DNA of 64,000 nt from Hyaloperonospora brassicae (Eukaryota > Oomycota > Peronosporomycetes > Peronosporales > Peronosporaceae), in contig CANTFL010000090.1 in assembly GCA_947650285.1 (NCBI GenBank), positions 1 through 64,000 of the forward strand. Direction: 5' to 3'. The first letter of the stretch is position 1. Every line of letters starts with the position of its first letter. The position numbers were made by a program, and so were the translations under genes. The notes beneath the pieces were generated by a model. It made no database searches. It was not told the DNA's origin and saw only the letters and a program-made list of their open reading frames with translations. Below are positions 11,741 to 23,543 of the stretch, one piece after another.

Positions 11741-12360
11741 AATCCCTCCATATCGTAGATTCTGCCTTCCTCTTCGATGACGAAAAGTGATGACAAGGTC
11801 ATGCAAGTGACGCACAGCTAGGAGGTGATTGTTCCCGGTGCGAACCGCGGACTGACACCATGGTAGAAGATGGTTCTTTTCGCCATGGACAAGAACGCAC
11901 AGCGTCTGATCGACACTGGTGCGCTTCTAGCGGGTGTGACAAAGAGCAGGGATTGTGTTCTCCAGCAGCCCGGCTTTGTAGTTGCTGGAGCGATGTACTT
12001 TGGTGGCCGAAAGTAGCGCAGCTGCTGGATGATCGTAGAGGAGGTTCGGAGGATAAAAATGCCCAGGGAAAAGCCTCCAATGCTGGAGAAGGAGATGTAT
12101 GTCAGTTTTGACGAAGTACGCTCGCGAGGGTCAGACATGAAGCATCTACAAGATGCATCCGCTGTTACAAGACTTGCACCAAATCTCACGAAGGACAAGT
12201 TGGTGCAAGGTGCAGGACGAATGAGGCATCTCGGATGCGACCAGCCGCTTTCGAGTGCAAGTTTCGACGAGGTGGCGCAGACAGTCCTACCAACAAGTGG
12301 CCAGCGATTGCGGGAAGATCGGACGCAGAAGAAGATGGAGACGATGAGGTGAATAGGATG
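11741..12360 (+). pseudogene. Fragment of a DUF3638/DUF3645-family protein (downstream piece)
   Basis: Broken plus-strand frames contain RLIDTGALLAGVT near 11910 and then, in another frame, FDEVRSRGSDMKHLQDASAV near 12108 followed by LTKDKLVQGAGRMRHLG near 12186. In this family a GALLAG..(N) motif precedes an FDE.RCRGADMKL block and a TKDKLMQAAGRMR block, which is what is seen. Internal stops and frame changes show it is dead. Orientation and order agree with the piece at 8916-9412, so both may come from one gene later split by insertion of the EF-G fragment. Confidence 0.7.
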
Positions 12361-13600
12361 AAGGTGACTAGGATGAAGACAGTGACACTATCGATAGCAT
12401 CGATCCTCATGGAGGAACCGCAGACGTTGGGTAGCATACAGGAGGACAATTACGTAATACCTGGTGGCCAATTGTCCAGGTTGCGATTGCCACACGAGTT
12501 TGCTGTGGCAGAGGGCTGTTGCAAAAGACAATGGCGATGTTTGCGCTGAATTTGATGCATGTAGCTATGTGCAAGGCACATAGCAGTTTCCATAGCGGCG
12601 TGTGTATAAAAGTCGGGTGTGACGCCGTGGCTGACCTGTTTTACTTGCTGCAAGTTGTTATTCGAACCGACCGCTGTGAAGCTGTTTGAGCTCGGGTGTG
12701 ATATTTCATCTTTCGGGCATCAGTCCATCGATATGCGAACGAGCGTTGATGCGCTCGTCAACATGTTGTGCGACAAGAACAGGTTGCGTTAGTGTCTACC
12801 AGCGTACGCAGCATTGCAGCAGCTCCAACAACTTCAAGGCCGAGTTCAAGCAGACGAACCCGATCGAGAAAAGTTCAAGAAGGCTGGAGCTAACACGGCG
12901 GAGCGCCACCTGCGTGTAGCGAAGAACCGAAAAGCATGCGGTGTCCCAAACCAAAACGGAGCGACGCGCAGTTTGTGCTCTTGGATCGAGTGGGAATAAT
13001 CGACCAAAGCCTCGAAGTCGCACAAGTGTTTGTTCGCATCGCGGACGATCGACTCTTTTTATGTTTGCAAGGGTCGATGATACATCCGCCTGAACAAAGA
13101 CGGCGTACATACATACATTGGTAAGTAGAGAGCCCTTGCGTTTCGGACGCATTGTGATTGGTGCGTTTCTGTGTTTCTTTTCGTCGAATCACAAGACGGG
13201 ATGTGTCGCTGCGTTCGTCCGCGCGCTTTTTCGCGCTGTCGACCGACGCGAACGAGCGGGCGGTCGTCCTCGCAGAAGCGGCGGCTCGGGCGCTCTGCGT
13301 GCCCTCCTCGTCGGGTCTCTCGCGCCCCACTGCGACTGCTAGAGACCCACTTACCGCATGCAGTACGTCGTCCTCTCGGTCCTTTCCGGCGGCTGATTGG
13401 CGGCCGACGGCGTTGCGCAGCTCACGGACTCGAACGCTGGTTGGTCGGACGTGGCCCACCAGTCGATCCCTCACAAGGCGACTTGGCGGCGCTCTGGGGT
13501 ATGGACGCGGAATCGCAGACGTTCGTGTGTGTCGTGTGGGCCGCCGCCGTCGTTGGCATTGGCGGCCTCCACCAGCGCTCGATGCGCAGAGGCCTCTTGT
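12361..13600. other. Spacer, no gene recognised
   Basis: Includes a short Gln/Ala-rich coiled-coil-like open frame at 12814-12999 and a GC-rich, Arg-rich open stretch at 13118-13631 readable in several frames. Neither matches a family I know. The latter lies directly upstream of the cellulose synthase relic and may be its decayed 5' end. Confidence 0.35.
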
Positions 13601-13679
13601 GCTGTCGGCCACGTACAGCTTAGACCGGTGAAAGAGCAGCTGCTGGAGGTACGGACGGCGCGACACTGCCGGACCAGAC

Positions 13680-14042
13680 GCTCACGGAGCGCGTGCGACT
13701 CGTGTGCGAGAACTGCTTTGCGACGGTGGCCAGTGGCACTGCTTTTTGCACGGAATGTGGCGAATCGATGCCGTCAGGAGACGCGAATCCGGACGTGTGC
13801 ATGTCGCAGTCGTAGATGCCGTCACAAGACGCGAACCCGAACGTGCGCATGTTGCAGGCGCAGACGTTGTCGGTCACGACGAAAGACAAGAGCCAAGCGC
13901 TGGAGCGGAGGCGGCAAGTAGCGTATCGCACGTACCTCAGCACAACGGCGTTCGTGGACCCGAAGCACGCGAAGGACGGCGGTGTGAGTATGAGGGACAT
14001 TGATCGCAGTATCCTCTGGATGGACTCCGGCGTGCAAGGCCC
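13680..14042 (+). repeat. Segmental duplication, copy 1 (inside CesA pseudogene)
   Basis: About 360 bp that recur at 14418-14780 with an offset of 738 bases and high identity. Both copies share the same in-frame TAG (13813-13815 here, reading MSQS-stop-MPSQ), so the stop was present before the duplication. Copies diverge at both edges. Confidence 0.88.
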
Positions 14043-14417
14043 GGACGGCAAGATGGTGCAATACTACGACTCGATTGCCGGGGTCCGCACTTACCACGAG
14101 CCGTCGTGTCAATCGGTCGCCACGTCGACGTACTTGATTGGCGAACCGAGCGGCGGAGCCTGTTGAGACGCCGAACATGTGCAAGTCCGAGATGTCGGGC
14201 AGTGGCATAACTCACGTGTTTTACTTTGGCACGGTGGCTAGGGGTGTTATCTGGCTGTACTGCTTGACGACGATGTACCCGCAGCAGTACTTTTGCTACC
14301 ACGCGCGGCCTAGGCTACCTCGTCACACACATTGCCAGCCAGTGAGACGGACGGGTGTTTCAGCTCAAAGGTCAACTTTGACGCAGACTCGGACGATGGA
14401 CGCTCTGAGCGCTGGAC

Positions 14418-14780
14418 GCTCACGGAGCGCGTGCGACTCGTGGGCGAGAACTGCTTTGCGACGGTGCCCTGTGGCACTGCGTTTTGCACGGAATGTGGCG
14501 AATCGATGCCGTCAGGAGACGCGAATCCGGACGTGTGCATGTCGCAGTCGTAGATGCCGTCACAAGACGCGAACCCGAACGTGCGCATGTTGCAGGCGCA
14601 GACGTTGTCGGTCACAATGATCAGCAAGAGCCATGCGCCGGAGCGGAGGCGGCAAGTGGCGTATCGCACGTACCCTAGCACAACGGCGTTTGTGGACCCG
14701 AAGCACGCGAAGGGCGGCGGTGTGAGCATGATGTACAGTGACCGCAGCGTTCGTTGGATGGATTCTGGCGTGAAAGTTCC
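14418..14780 (+). repeat. Segmental duplication, copy 2 (inside CesA pseudogene)
   Basis: Partner of 13680-14042, carrying the same stop codon and the same CxxC-containing frame (ENCFATV...FCTECGESMPS). Here the first CxxC is changed to GENC because TGC became GGC. Confidence 0.88.
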
Positions 14781-16183
14781 GGAGACCCAGGTGTCGTACA
14801 TGCAGACTCCTGCAGACTTCTCAGTACGTGGAGTAGACGCCCCAGTTGACGGTCACGAATGATCTGTGCGGGCACAGGAATACCATTTTCGTTGACGCTG
14901 TGTGCAGCGTGGCCGTGATGGTTTCGACCCGGCATCTTTTGCTGGTACGAATGCTGTGTTCTGTCGCCAAGCCTTCGACTCGATAGGTGGCTTCCAGTAC
15001 GGTATGCTCATACGGACGATGCGCTTGCGAGAACGTGGTTCACACTTCTGGTTGGGACTCGGTGTACTTCCGCAAGGATTTTAAAGAGCGATGCCAAGGA
15101 CCATATCCGATTGTGCTAAGGTGCTGTGCCTAAAACAGAGGCTAGTGCTATGGTCTAGAAGAAGCGTTGGGCAAAGGGTGCTGTGGATATTCTGCTGATG
15201 CCAAATGGGCGCGAAGTCGACCCGGACTGGCGTCTGCCGCGCGTGCCTTCCTTGGACCCGAAGTCGTCCCTCACGTTCCCGCGCAAGATGTTTTTCTACG
15301 GCTCGGTGCTGTACCCGTTCGATTTGATTCCTGCTATGTGTTACGTGGCGATCGCCGTCTACTACTTGTGCACGGGAGACGCGCTGATCAACGCTCGTGG
15401 AACGAAGTTCCTGTACTCTTTCTAGCTCGTGACGTTGTGCCGTTGGGTGCTGAACCTGCCGGCCAACCGCGCAGTTGAAAACAACGACGTGTTGCGTATG
15501 CAGCAGGCATGGCTTTCGTTGTCGTTCATTACGATGATGACAATTTTGAGGCCGTATAGGCGCGTGTGACGGGGAAGGACAAGTCATGGGCAAACACGGG
15601 TGCTGGTCATAAGACGCCGTGGACGGAAATCCCGAATGTGCTTTTCTTCTTCACGCTGCTGTTTAGTCAGCTCGTGGCACTCGTTCGTTTCTTCAAGCAC
15701 GAGTACGCGACGAATTCGTGGAACCACGTGTCTGCCATGTTCCTTGGCTTTTTCGTCATTAGCCAGTTGTACTCCATGGTCAAGATGCATTTTACCGAGT
15801 ACAGCGGCTGGGACCATACTGCTGCCACCTTTACGGCGAACGTGTTTGGCTCGTTGCTCGTGGTCTACAGTGTAGTCTTCGTGAAGCTATGGCAAGTCGA
15901 CTGCGCGGGCAATCTCCAGGTGGCCCACGGCATCGTAGCAGGCACGAATGACCCGGTGGCGGCGAAGACGAATTGGACGCACCGGATTGTGTTGCAAAGA
16001 CGCGGATGGTGCTGCAAAGACGCGGATGGTGTTTGGCCGACGAGGAGCAGAAGGAGACACAGGATGCGATGCATGCCGAGCGCAGATGACGAGAAGCGGT
16101 GGTGTGGTCTATCTGGCGAGCCGGAGACGCGCTTGCAAGTGCGCGCTATCGTCGACGCTTTCCCTCTAGTGACTGGACATTAG

Positions 16184-18611
16184 CATACGTCAAATTGCTG
16201 TTGCCAGAGTCGGCTGACGTGGCTTGTTGGGTCATCTCGTAGTGGTGTCCGATGCGCATGTCAGGAAGCGCGTAGGAAGGCTGATTGCTACCATGCGATC
16301 GATAGCACGTCAGGGAAATGGTTTGACGAGCTCCTTTTACATCTTTATCGTTAGCATCGGCTGCCAAGAGGGTCTCCTGCTTGTTCAGCGTTGTCGGAGT
16401 CGCCAAGTAGCTGTACGTCGTGCTGCTACAGTGTGTCGCCACGGCCTTGAGGTGTCATTACAGTTTGACGTCGAAGCCGAGTTGTCGATCCTTGCGATGT
16501 GGGCACCGCTGTCCATCCTCTCGTGCACTTGTGTCTTGTCCACGCGTGGTAATGGCGCCAAATGGTATGTGTACTGGAGCATACGCGACGTTGGCCACCT
16601 CTGCTCGCCCGTCTTTGGTCGGACGGACGTGCAGTGAATCGTTACGTGTTGTGGTCGCACTTGTACTGAGGATGTAGGAAGTGAAAGTAATATATATTTT
16701 GAGAGTAAATTACAGTCGGTTGTTAACCATACCTTTTGCACTTGGTCCGATCAAGTTACACGTGGTACACGTTTAGCATGCCCATCAACATGTTCCGGCT
16801 GTAAACAATGTCGTCCGGATATCGCTGTCTCACTCATCAACTCCTCCTGATAGTCCGACATGACGACCCTCTTCTCTCGACCCATATGTCCACCAGTCAC
16901 ATCTTCGTCCTACCTGTCAGCTTATTATCCAACCAGGTGAGATCGCGACGTACCTGTAACAGGTCTTGCAGTTGAGCACTGGAACTTCGATGACCTGTCA
17001 GAAAGCATATCTGCTAACACATGCCTTGCTATGACGCTTTGCAAGGGGTACGAATGCCGCAGTATGCAGTATGAGACCCAAGAAGCTCGTGGAGCTTCTA
17101 GTCCTAGACAAAGGGACTGACAATTCTTATAATCAAGTTGCAACTAGTGCCCCAGTGCGCACGCATTTAGGAAGGCTCTTATTCCTACGATCAAAGGACG
17201 CCTCAACAAGGTACGTGTCACAGATTGACCAAAAGGGGCACTGATTCCTAGTTTATCGGAGATGACAAAACGCATACAAGTACACACCCGAAAGGTTTTA
17301 CTACCTGGTCCAGAAATCCTAACATGGCTATTCCGAGAAGGATTGATTGTATTCAGGATTGCCGTCCACGTACTTCGATATGTACTGTACTGTAGGATGT
17401 CGATTTCATATCGGTGGTCCGGTACTACCACTTACGTATTGCCCCAACACGATTACGCCTTCCAGGTCCACTGATCTGTGTGTATATATCTCACAGCACT
17501 ACCGGTTATCGCAACCGTCGCATGACCCTGTTCCATCATACGTAGCTCCCCGGCTCCCTGCTTCTCCTATGCATGTATCTTACAAAATGTACAGCAGATC
17601 TGCTACAGTAGCATGCTCAGCGTGTCTACTTGCGTTATTTCGGTCGCCAGTGGCTGTAGCTCGCCGAGTCGAAATCGGGGAGTTTGATACAGTCATGTCG
17701 CCGAGATTCGACGTAATCAGTTATAATCAACGATTACGGATCCCAAACAGTCAATTTTGTTACACGAAGGTCACATCGTAAGCTTCCAACAGCGCCGACA
17801 CCACCTGCCTGTTCGTCAGTATCTTGTTCCTCACATCGAATCAAACAGCTGGCTTCTTACTACCCAGAGCCTCCCTTCTCGTTCTTTTGCAGCTTATTCC
17901 ACGTCAGTACGCTCCGAGAGGCCAGCTACGGGATTCAGCGACTTACTGAGGGGTCACTAATTCTTTCTTGACTTCTTCCTTCTGTATGCTCCGGTGTTTC
18001 GCCAGTGCAGTTGGCACAAGAGCAGTCATTGATACCATTTCCGGCTTATGATTTGTCATGTGTCTTCTCTTGGTTGGCGGACGACGGGCTGACACCGTAG
18101 TTGATGTCAACCGATCGAAAGAGGACTATTGCTAGCATGATGTGCAGTAAGAAACGTGTTTGTTTACAGTCTTGTCCTCGAGTGTAAGACCAGACTACTC
18201 GAACGGTGTCACCCGATTGTCAGTGGAAGTGAACGACTGAATGTGAGTACCGCGTCGCGAAGTCGCGGTACAAGCACAGATGTGGGCGACTCGGCACTCG
18301 CACGCGTTTCTATTTGTATACAAAGCACTTTATGAGCTGGGCTCGTAATTTCAGTACAGTCTTTACCCGCACACGTTGTAGTCAGGTTGCCGAGGTAGCC
18401 GTCGTACGACTAGCAGGTACCGGTTGAGAAGCGGTAGAACCCGCGGGCAACGGTAAGCACCTCGCGCGCCTAAACACCGCGACGCTGACCCGCGTTCGGT
18501 TTACCGACCGCGGACCCCACCCCACCGCCCAACAATCGGTAGGCTCTCGCATTCGCGCTGATCAAATCAGACAGTCCGTGGGTGAGTGAGCCAATTGACC
18601 CACGTGACAAC
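16184..18611. other. Spacer, no gene recognised
   Basis: About 2.4 kb with only short open frames on both strands (for example 17347-17781 and 16224-16637, both plus) and stops in all frames. No RNA gene or strong repeat was seen. The last part, from about 18470, is GC-rich and is the likely promoter of the EED-like gene. Confidence 0.5.
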
Positions 18612-20006
18612 ATGAACGCAGCGGTCCCTCCGACGCCGAGCAAACCGACGCCACTCGACGGCGCGGCAGTCGACGACATTGCACCGGCGTCGCTGCTCCC
18701 GCGTCTGCGTCGGAAAGGCTACAAGTTCTCATGTACGCGTTCGCGCCTCTGCCTCCTCCTTGACCAGTGATTGGCTCACTTGTCTGACTCACGCTGTGCG
18801 AACGTCTTTGCGGGCGGTGCGGTGTCCCCATTGGTGCGCAGCGTACGCGCGAGAAGATCACGGCAACGCGCTGTACTGCGTCACGTTCTGCGACGTGTTG
18901 CCCCTGTACGAGCGCATGTTTGCCGTGGCTGGAGGCAACCGGGTACGATGCCGGAAAAAGAAAAAGAAGAAGTGGAGGAGGAGGAGAAGTGGCAGATGCT
19001 GTGCTTTGGTTACTGTGTGCTCTGAGCATCGACTGCTTGACCGACGGTATGGCTGTTCTCTCATTGCTGCGTTTAGCTGACAGTGTACGAGTGCCTGGAG
19101 AACGGCGGACTGGACGTGATCCAAGTGTACTGCGATGGAGACCAGGACGAGCAGTACTTCACGGCGGGGTGGACCGTGGATGTGCTCACGGGGTCGCCGC
19201 TGCTAGCAGCTGCGGGCTTTCGCGGCCACATCAAAGTGATCAACTGCATCACGCAGTCGGTGGTTGTCGTGCTGTCTGGACACGGCAACTCGGTGAACGA
19301 GCTCAAGTTCCACCCGGTCGACCCGAGTCTGCTGTTCTCGGCTGGCAAGGACGAGTCCATTCGTTTGTGGAACTCGCTCACGGGCGTGTGTGTGGCCATC
19401 TTTGCCGGTCACGTCGGTCACCGCGACGACGTGCTGAGTGTGGACGTCCATCTGAAGGGCTCATGCTTCGTCTCATCTGGCATGGACAACACTGTCAAGA
19501 TCTGGGACCTCGAAGACGAGGTGGTCCAGACAGCAATCAAGAAGTCGTACACGGAACCTCGCCCCGCAACGCGTCCGTTCGACACCAAGTTCATCCAGTT
19601 CCCAGCGTTCTGCACGAGCAAAGTGCACGCAGACTACGTGGATTGCGTGCGCATGGTGGGCGACTTGATCCTGTCCAAGTCGACGGGGAACAAGGTGATC
19701 TTCTGGAAGCCGAACCCGTCGCGAGGCAAAGACGCTGTCACGGTCTTGCGCGAGTACCACTACAAGGACGCCGACCTGTGGTTCATGAAGTTTGGGCTCG
19801 ACACACAACTGGAAGTGATGGCGGTGGGCAACAAGAAGGGCGTCGTGAGCGTCTTTGACGTGGACGCCGAGCAGGAGCGTTCAGTGTGCAAGTTGACCCA
19901 CAACAGCTGCAAAAGCACAGTGCGCCAAGTGTGTTTCAGCAAAAGTGGCCACACGATCATCACGTGCTCGGACGACGCGACCGTGTGGCGCTGGGACCTG
20001 CCGTAG
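18612..20006 (+). CDS. EED: Polycomb protein EED/ESC-like WD40 subunit of PRC2
   Basis: Three exons are proposed: 18612-18732, 18842-18942 and 19077-20006, giving 383 residues with consistent phases (1, then 0). After a short Pro/Ala-rich N-terminus, exon 1 ends in KGYKFS and joins exon 2 SYAREDHGNALYCVTF. WD40 blades follow, with VYECLENGG, HGNSVNELKFHPVDPSLLFS, KDESIRLWN, GHRDDVLSVDVHLKG, MDNTVKIWDLEDE, and a final TIITCSDDATVWRWDLP. The wording HGNxxNELKFHP, the GHRDxVLS block and the closing CSDDAT.WRWDL are hallmarks of EED/ESC/FIE. EED binds trimethylated H3K27 and activates the EZH methyltransferase in PRC2. The ATG at 18612 is the first in frame. Family assignment is strong; the two small introns are inferred. 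Confidence 0.93.
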
Positions 20007-20174
20007 AGAAGTAAGTGCGTGTAAGCAGCAGCTGTCAATGGACATACACATACACACGATGAGCAACGTGAGATGGGTGGACAACTACCGTAGCCATCCG
20101 CGTATTTCCGACAAGAGACGACCCTTTTTTCAGTAGCGCGGACCAAAAAGAGACCCAAATACCCGACAAAGTCC

Positions 20175-23100
20175 ATGGGCACGAAGCGGAAAAAGGGAGA
20201 CGAGGTGGCGCCGCCGCACGTCTCGAGTCTCTTGTACGCGGCCGCTGGGCGCCCCCCGCGGTCCACGACGACGTCACAATCGAATGCAGCGGGTGCGTCC
20301 ACTTCACGCCGCTTCGGCTTCAAAGGGCCGTCGATCTCGCAGCTTCCGACGCCAGTTGTTCCATCTGCAGCCTCGACGTCTACGGCGTTGACCAGAGCAA
20401 AGCGGCCCCGCGTCGCATGTGCGTCGCAATCAGCAGGTGGAGAAGATGGGACGACGGAGACGACAGGAGACGCAGTCGAGCGGACGCTGTCGGTCGATGT
20501 GGATGTCCACGTCCTGGCGCAGTTTGACGAGCGCTTTGGCAAAGAGACTGTGGCAGCGCTGGAGCAGCTGCTGGCGTTTCGTCACAAGACGAACAAATTT
20601 GCAGTCAAAGCGCGAAAAGAAGAGCAGATCGGCTACATTAAGCAGCTGAAGGCTGGCGTGCGCGACGTGCTGACCAAGGTACCGCAACGCAGCAACAAAC
20701 GCAGTCTAGAACGCGGTGTACTTGCTGACGAGATACTGTCTTTTGTGTGTGTGTGTGCGTTTTCGTGTCGATGGCAGATCGAAGAGTTTGGCAAAACGTC
20801 GGCGGCAATCGATGAGAAACTCGTGGCGGAGAAAGCGACTCTAGAGACAAAGGTGGCAGTCTTGCAGCAGGCCGCAAGAAACAAGGACTGCTCGGAAGCT
20901 GAGTTGAAGCGGCTGCGGAAAGAGCAGGACATGATGCAGAAAAGCATTGGACGCATTCGTGCGTCAGAGCAAGAGGCTGTGCGCAGCAACGCTGTACTGC
21001 GGGACAATGCAGCCAAGCTAGAGATACAGCTTGAAGAGACCCAGAAAGTGAACGAACAGATGCAACTAACGTTGAAAGCTCACGAAGCACGCGTAGTCGA
21101 CGAATCGCATCGCTTTGAAGAAAGAAAGCGTGAACTGGAGCAGTTGCATGAGAAGAGAGTGCAGGAAGAGAGCAAACGTACGCAGGCCGAGGTGGAAAAA
21201 ATGCAAGAGCAGCTCGGCAAGACTCGTGAAGAGCTTGCTTTGGTACACAAAGATATCAACAACTACAAGGACAAGGCTCTTGAAGCTGCAAACAGCCTCA
21301 ACGACGAGCGTGAACGACGCATTAAGTCCGAGATGGAGAGGTGCACTCTTGAAGCAACGAATCAGTCGTTGCAGGCTCGTGTCAGCATCGCAACGAGCGA
21401 AGTGGCAGAACTGAAGGAGAAGCTGCAGCACAAAGACGAAGAGATGTCGAATCTTGTCAAAAGCTTGACTGACATGCAGAAGTTTAACGCGTCTGCAAGC
21501 ACAAAAGTTGAAGCCGATAAAAGAGAGCTTGCTGACAAGATCGAGCAGCTTCACGCGACCATCCGCGATCTCGAGCGACAGGAGTCGTCAAGCTCTACAA
21601 CAGCGCGCGACCTTAGCAAGCAACTAGAGGTACGCAACGTTTTGCTCTCGTGGAATTGTTTGCCTAGCTAAGTTGCAGCTGTGTTCATGTTGATGTTGTG
21701 AAGTTGGCAGTACAGTCCCAGAAAAAGGCGGAACAGAGTGAGCAAGCAATCTGTGCCCGGATGAAGAAGCTAGAATCGGAGCTCAACTCGAACGTGCAAA
21801 AGGTGGGTGTAGAAGGGGGTGTTCGCCAAATGCTCGAGAACCAAGTGCGCGAACTCCGGACAGAACACATTGCTGTGAATGCGCAGCTGGAAGCAGTGAA
21901 GGCAGAGATGACGCGGCTCCAGTCCGCAAATGCAGACTCAAGGGAGCAGCACGCTTCGCAACTTGGTGCCCTGAAAGCAACGTTCCAGCAGGAGAGGGAC
22001 GACTTTAGGTACCAGATTGATGAGCTGCAAGAGGAGAAAGTCAGCTTGGAAAGCGAAGTACAGACCTTGCGAACGCGAGTCTCGTCAGCTCGTGATGGAG
22101 ATGTCGAGGAGCTGTGTAAGGTGCAGCGTGAGGCCGATGTTTTGCGCCGGCGTCTGGGCGAGCTGACAAGTCAAGGCGCTCAATCGATTGCTCAGAAGGA
22201 TTCCATGATCTTGGAATTGCAAGAGAAAATCAAGCAGGGTGACAAACTGCGAAGAGCGATGCACAACACTATCCAGGTAAGACTACTACGGCGAAGTCTA
22301 GTGCATGTCATGGTCTAATCTGCGTGCTCTTGTCATCGATGTCGTAGGAACTGCGTGGAAACGTGCGAGTGTTTGCCAGAACACGTCCATTCCTGCCCTC
22401 TGACCGCTGCGATCCGAATACAACAACCCCTGTCATTTCGTGTGAGTTTGACGGGGTAAGCCTGAAGTTGCGTCGACCCGGAAAGAATCCATCAGAGCCG
22501 GACACGTTTCCATTCACGTTCGACAAAGTGTTCGCTCCTTCTTCGGGCCAGGACGCAGTGTTTGAGCAGGTCTCAGAGTTTGTCCAGTCTTCGTTGGACG
22601 GATATCATGTCTGTCTGTTTTCGTATGGCCAGACCGGTTCCGGCAAAACACACACGGTAGGGATACTGAGCTTTTGCTTTGGTATGTTGTTGCTGATGTT
22701 TACGCGTGCTCTGGGTAGATGCAAGGAAGCGGTAATGGCCAGATGCGCGGGATCATTCCGAGGGCAATCGAAAAGATTCTGCATGAGTGTGAATCATTGA
22801 AGCACGAGGGATGGGACTATGCCACGAAAGTGTCGTTTCTGGAAATATACAACGAAAGTCTGAAGGATTTGCTAGCCACGAAACACAACAGTGACGAAAA
22901 GCTTAGTATCAAGAAAGATGCGAAGGGGGGCGTGTATGTTCCAGGATTGACAGTTGTGGACGTCACTTCGACGGAACAAGTTGAAGAGCTCATGGAACGC
23001 GCGAACAGAGCACGACGTGTGGCACGTACGGACATGAATGCGCAGTCGTCGCGGTCACACAGTGTGTTCACATTGCACTTGCAAGGCGTGAATGACAAGG

Positions 23101-23543
23101 GAGGCGTGATGCTGAATGGTCAGTTGAACCTTGTCGACTTGGCTGGCAGTGAACGTGCTTCTCGCTCCAACGTTTCGGGTGACCGTTTGAAGGAGACACA
23201 AGCGATTAACAAGAGTCTCAGCTGTCTGGCCGATGTCTTCAATGCGATCGGAAACAAGTCTTCACATGTAAGTACGCTTGTATCGGACATGCTTTGACAT
23301 CGCATCGTACTGACTGTGTGTGCCTCCGCTACGCCGCAGATTCCGTTCCGCAATTCGAAGCTGACGTACTTGCTCCAGAGCAGCCTGTCTGGTGATGGCA
23401 AGACACTGATGATGGTCAATCTATCGCCAACGCTGGAATCAGCAAGCGAAAGTCTATGCTCGCTGCGATTTGCAAAGCAAGTAAACCAGTGCGAGCTGGG
23501 CAAACCAAGACGGCAGATCAAGTCCAGGAAAGACGGCCCGTGA
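20175..23543 (+). CDS. C-terminal motor kinesin (kinesin-14 family)
   Basis: Six exons are proposed: 20175-20678, 20778-21629, 21704-22276, 22348-22656, 22719-23267 and 23340-23543. All joins are phase 0 and the protein is 996 residues. Residues 1-115 are low-complexity and basic. Residues about 120-640 are a long coiled coil rich in Glu, Lys and Leu. The motor starts at about 644 with [11 protein letters not shown], the neck-motor junction typical of minus-end-directed kinesin-14. Motor motifs are present: P-loop GQTGSGKT (737-744), switch I NAQSSRSH (853-860), switch II DLAGSE (886-891), then [11 protein letters not shown] short basic tail ends the protein. Such motors crosslink and focus spindle microtubules. 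It follows EED on the same strand, 168 bases after its stop. Confidence is high for the motor; the order stalk-then-motor is seen directly. Confidence 0.94.

Larger units (their letters stand above)
13660..16183 (+). pseudogene. Cellulose synthase (oomycete CesA-like) pseudogene
   Basis: The 3' half is clear. DPASFAGTNAVFCRQAFDS near 14930 is followed by a broken segment, then a KKRWAKGAVDILLMP block at 15159, NGREVDPDWRLPRVPSLDPK, several membrane spans including RKMFFYGSVLYPFDLIPAM, and a final multi-TM block 15566-15990 (WTEIPNVLFFFTLLFSQL, DHTAATFTANVFGSLLVVY). This is the glycosyltransferase-2/TM layout of cellulose synthases that build oomycete walls. The catalytic QxxRW reads stop-KKRW because TAG stands at 15156-15158. 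Further stops include 15423-15425, with multiple frameshifts. The 5' half (13660-14780) is a degraded, internally duplicated region with a CxxC...CxxC motif and QVAYRTYLSTTAFVDPKH; assigning it to CesA is an inference from position. Confidence 0.75.

Noticed and set aside
12890..13666. 258-codon minus-strand frame
   Set aside because: Arg/Ser-rich composition fits a GC-rich antisense reading and it overlaps equally open plus-strand frames. No motif was found.
13822..14801. Minus-strand frames of 121-163 codons over the duplicated segment
   Set aside because: They mirror the duplicated CesA-region frame on the other strand and share its repeat structure; the plus strand has the CxxC pattern.
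18920..19858. 312-codon frame overlapping the EED gene in another register
   Set aside because: Same strand but shifted reading of the WD40 exon, with Arg/Gly-rich nonsense and no blade motif.
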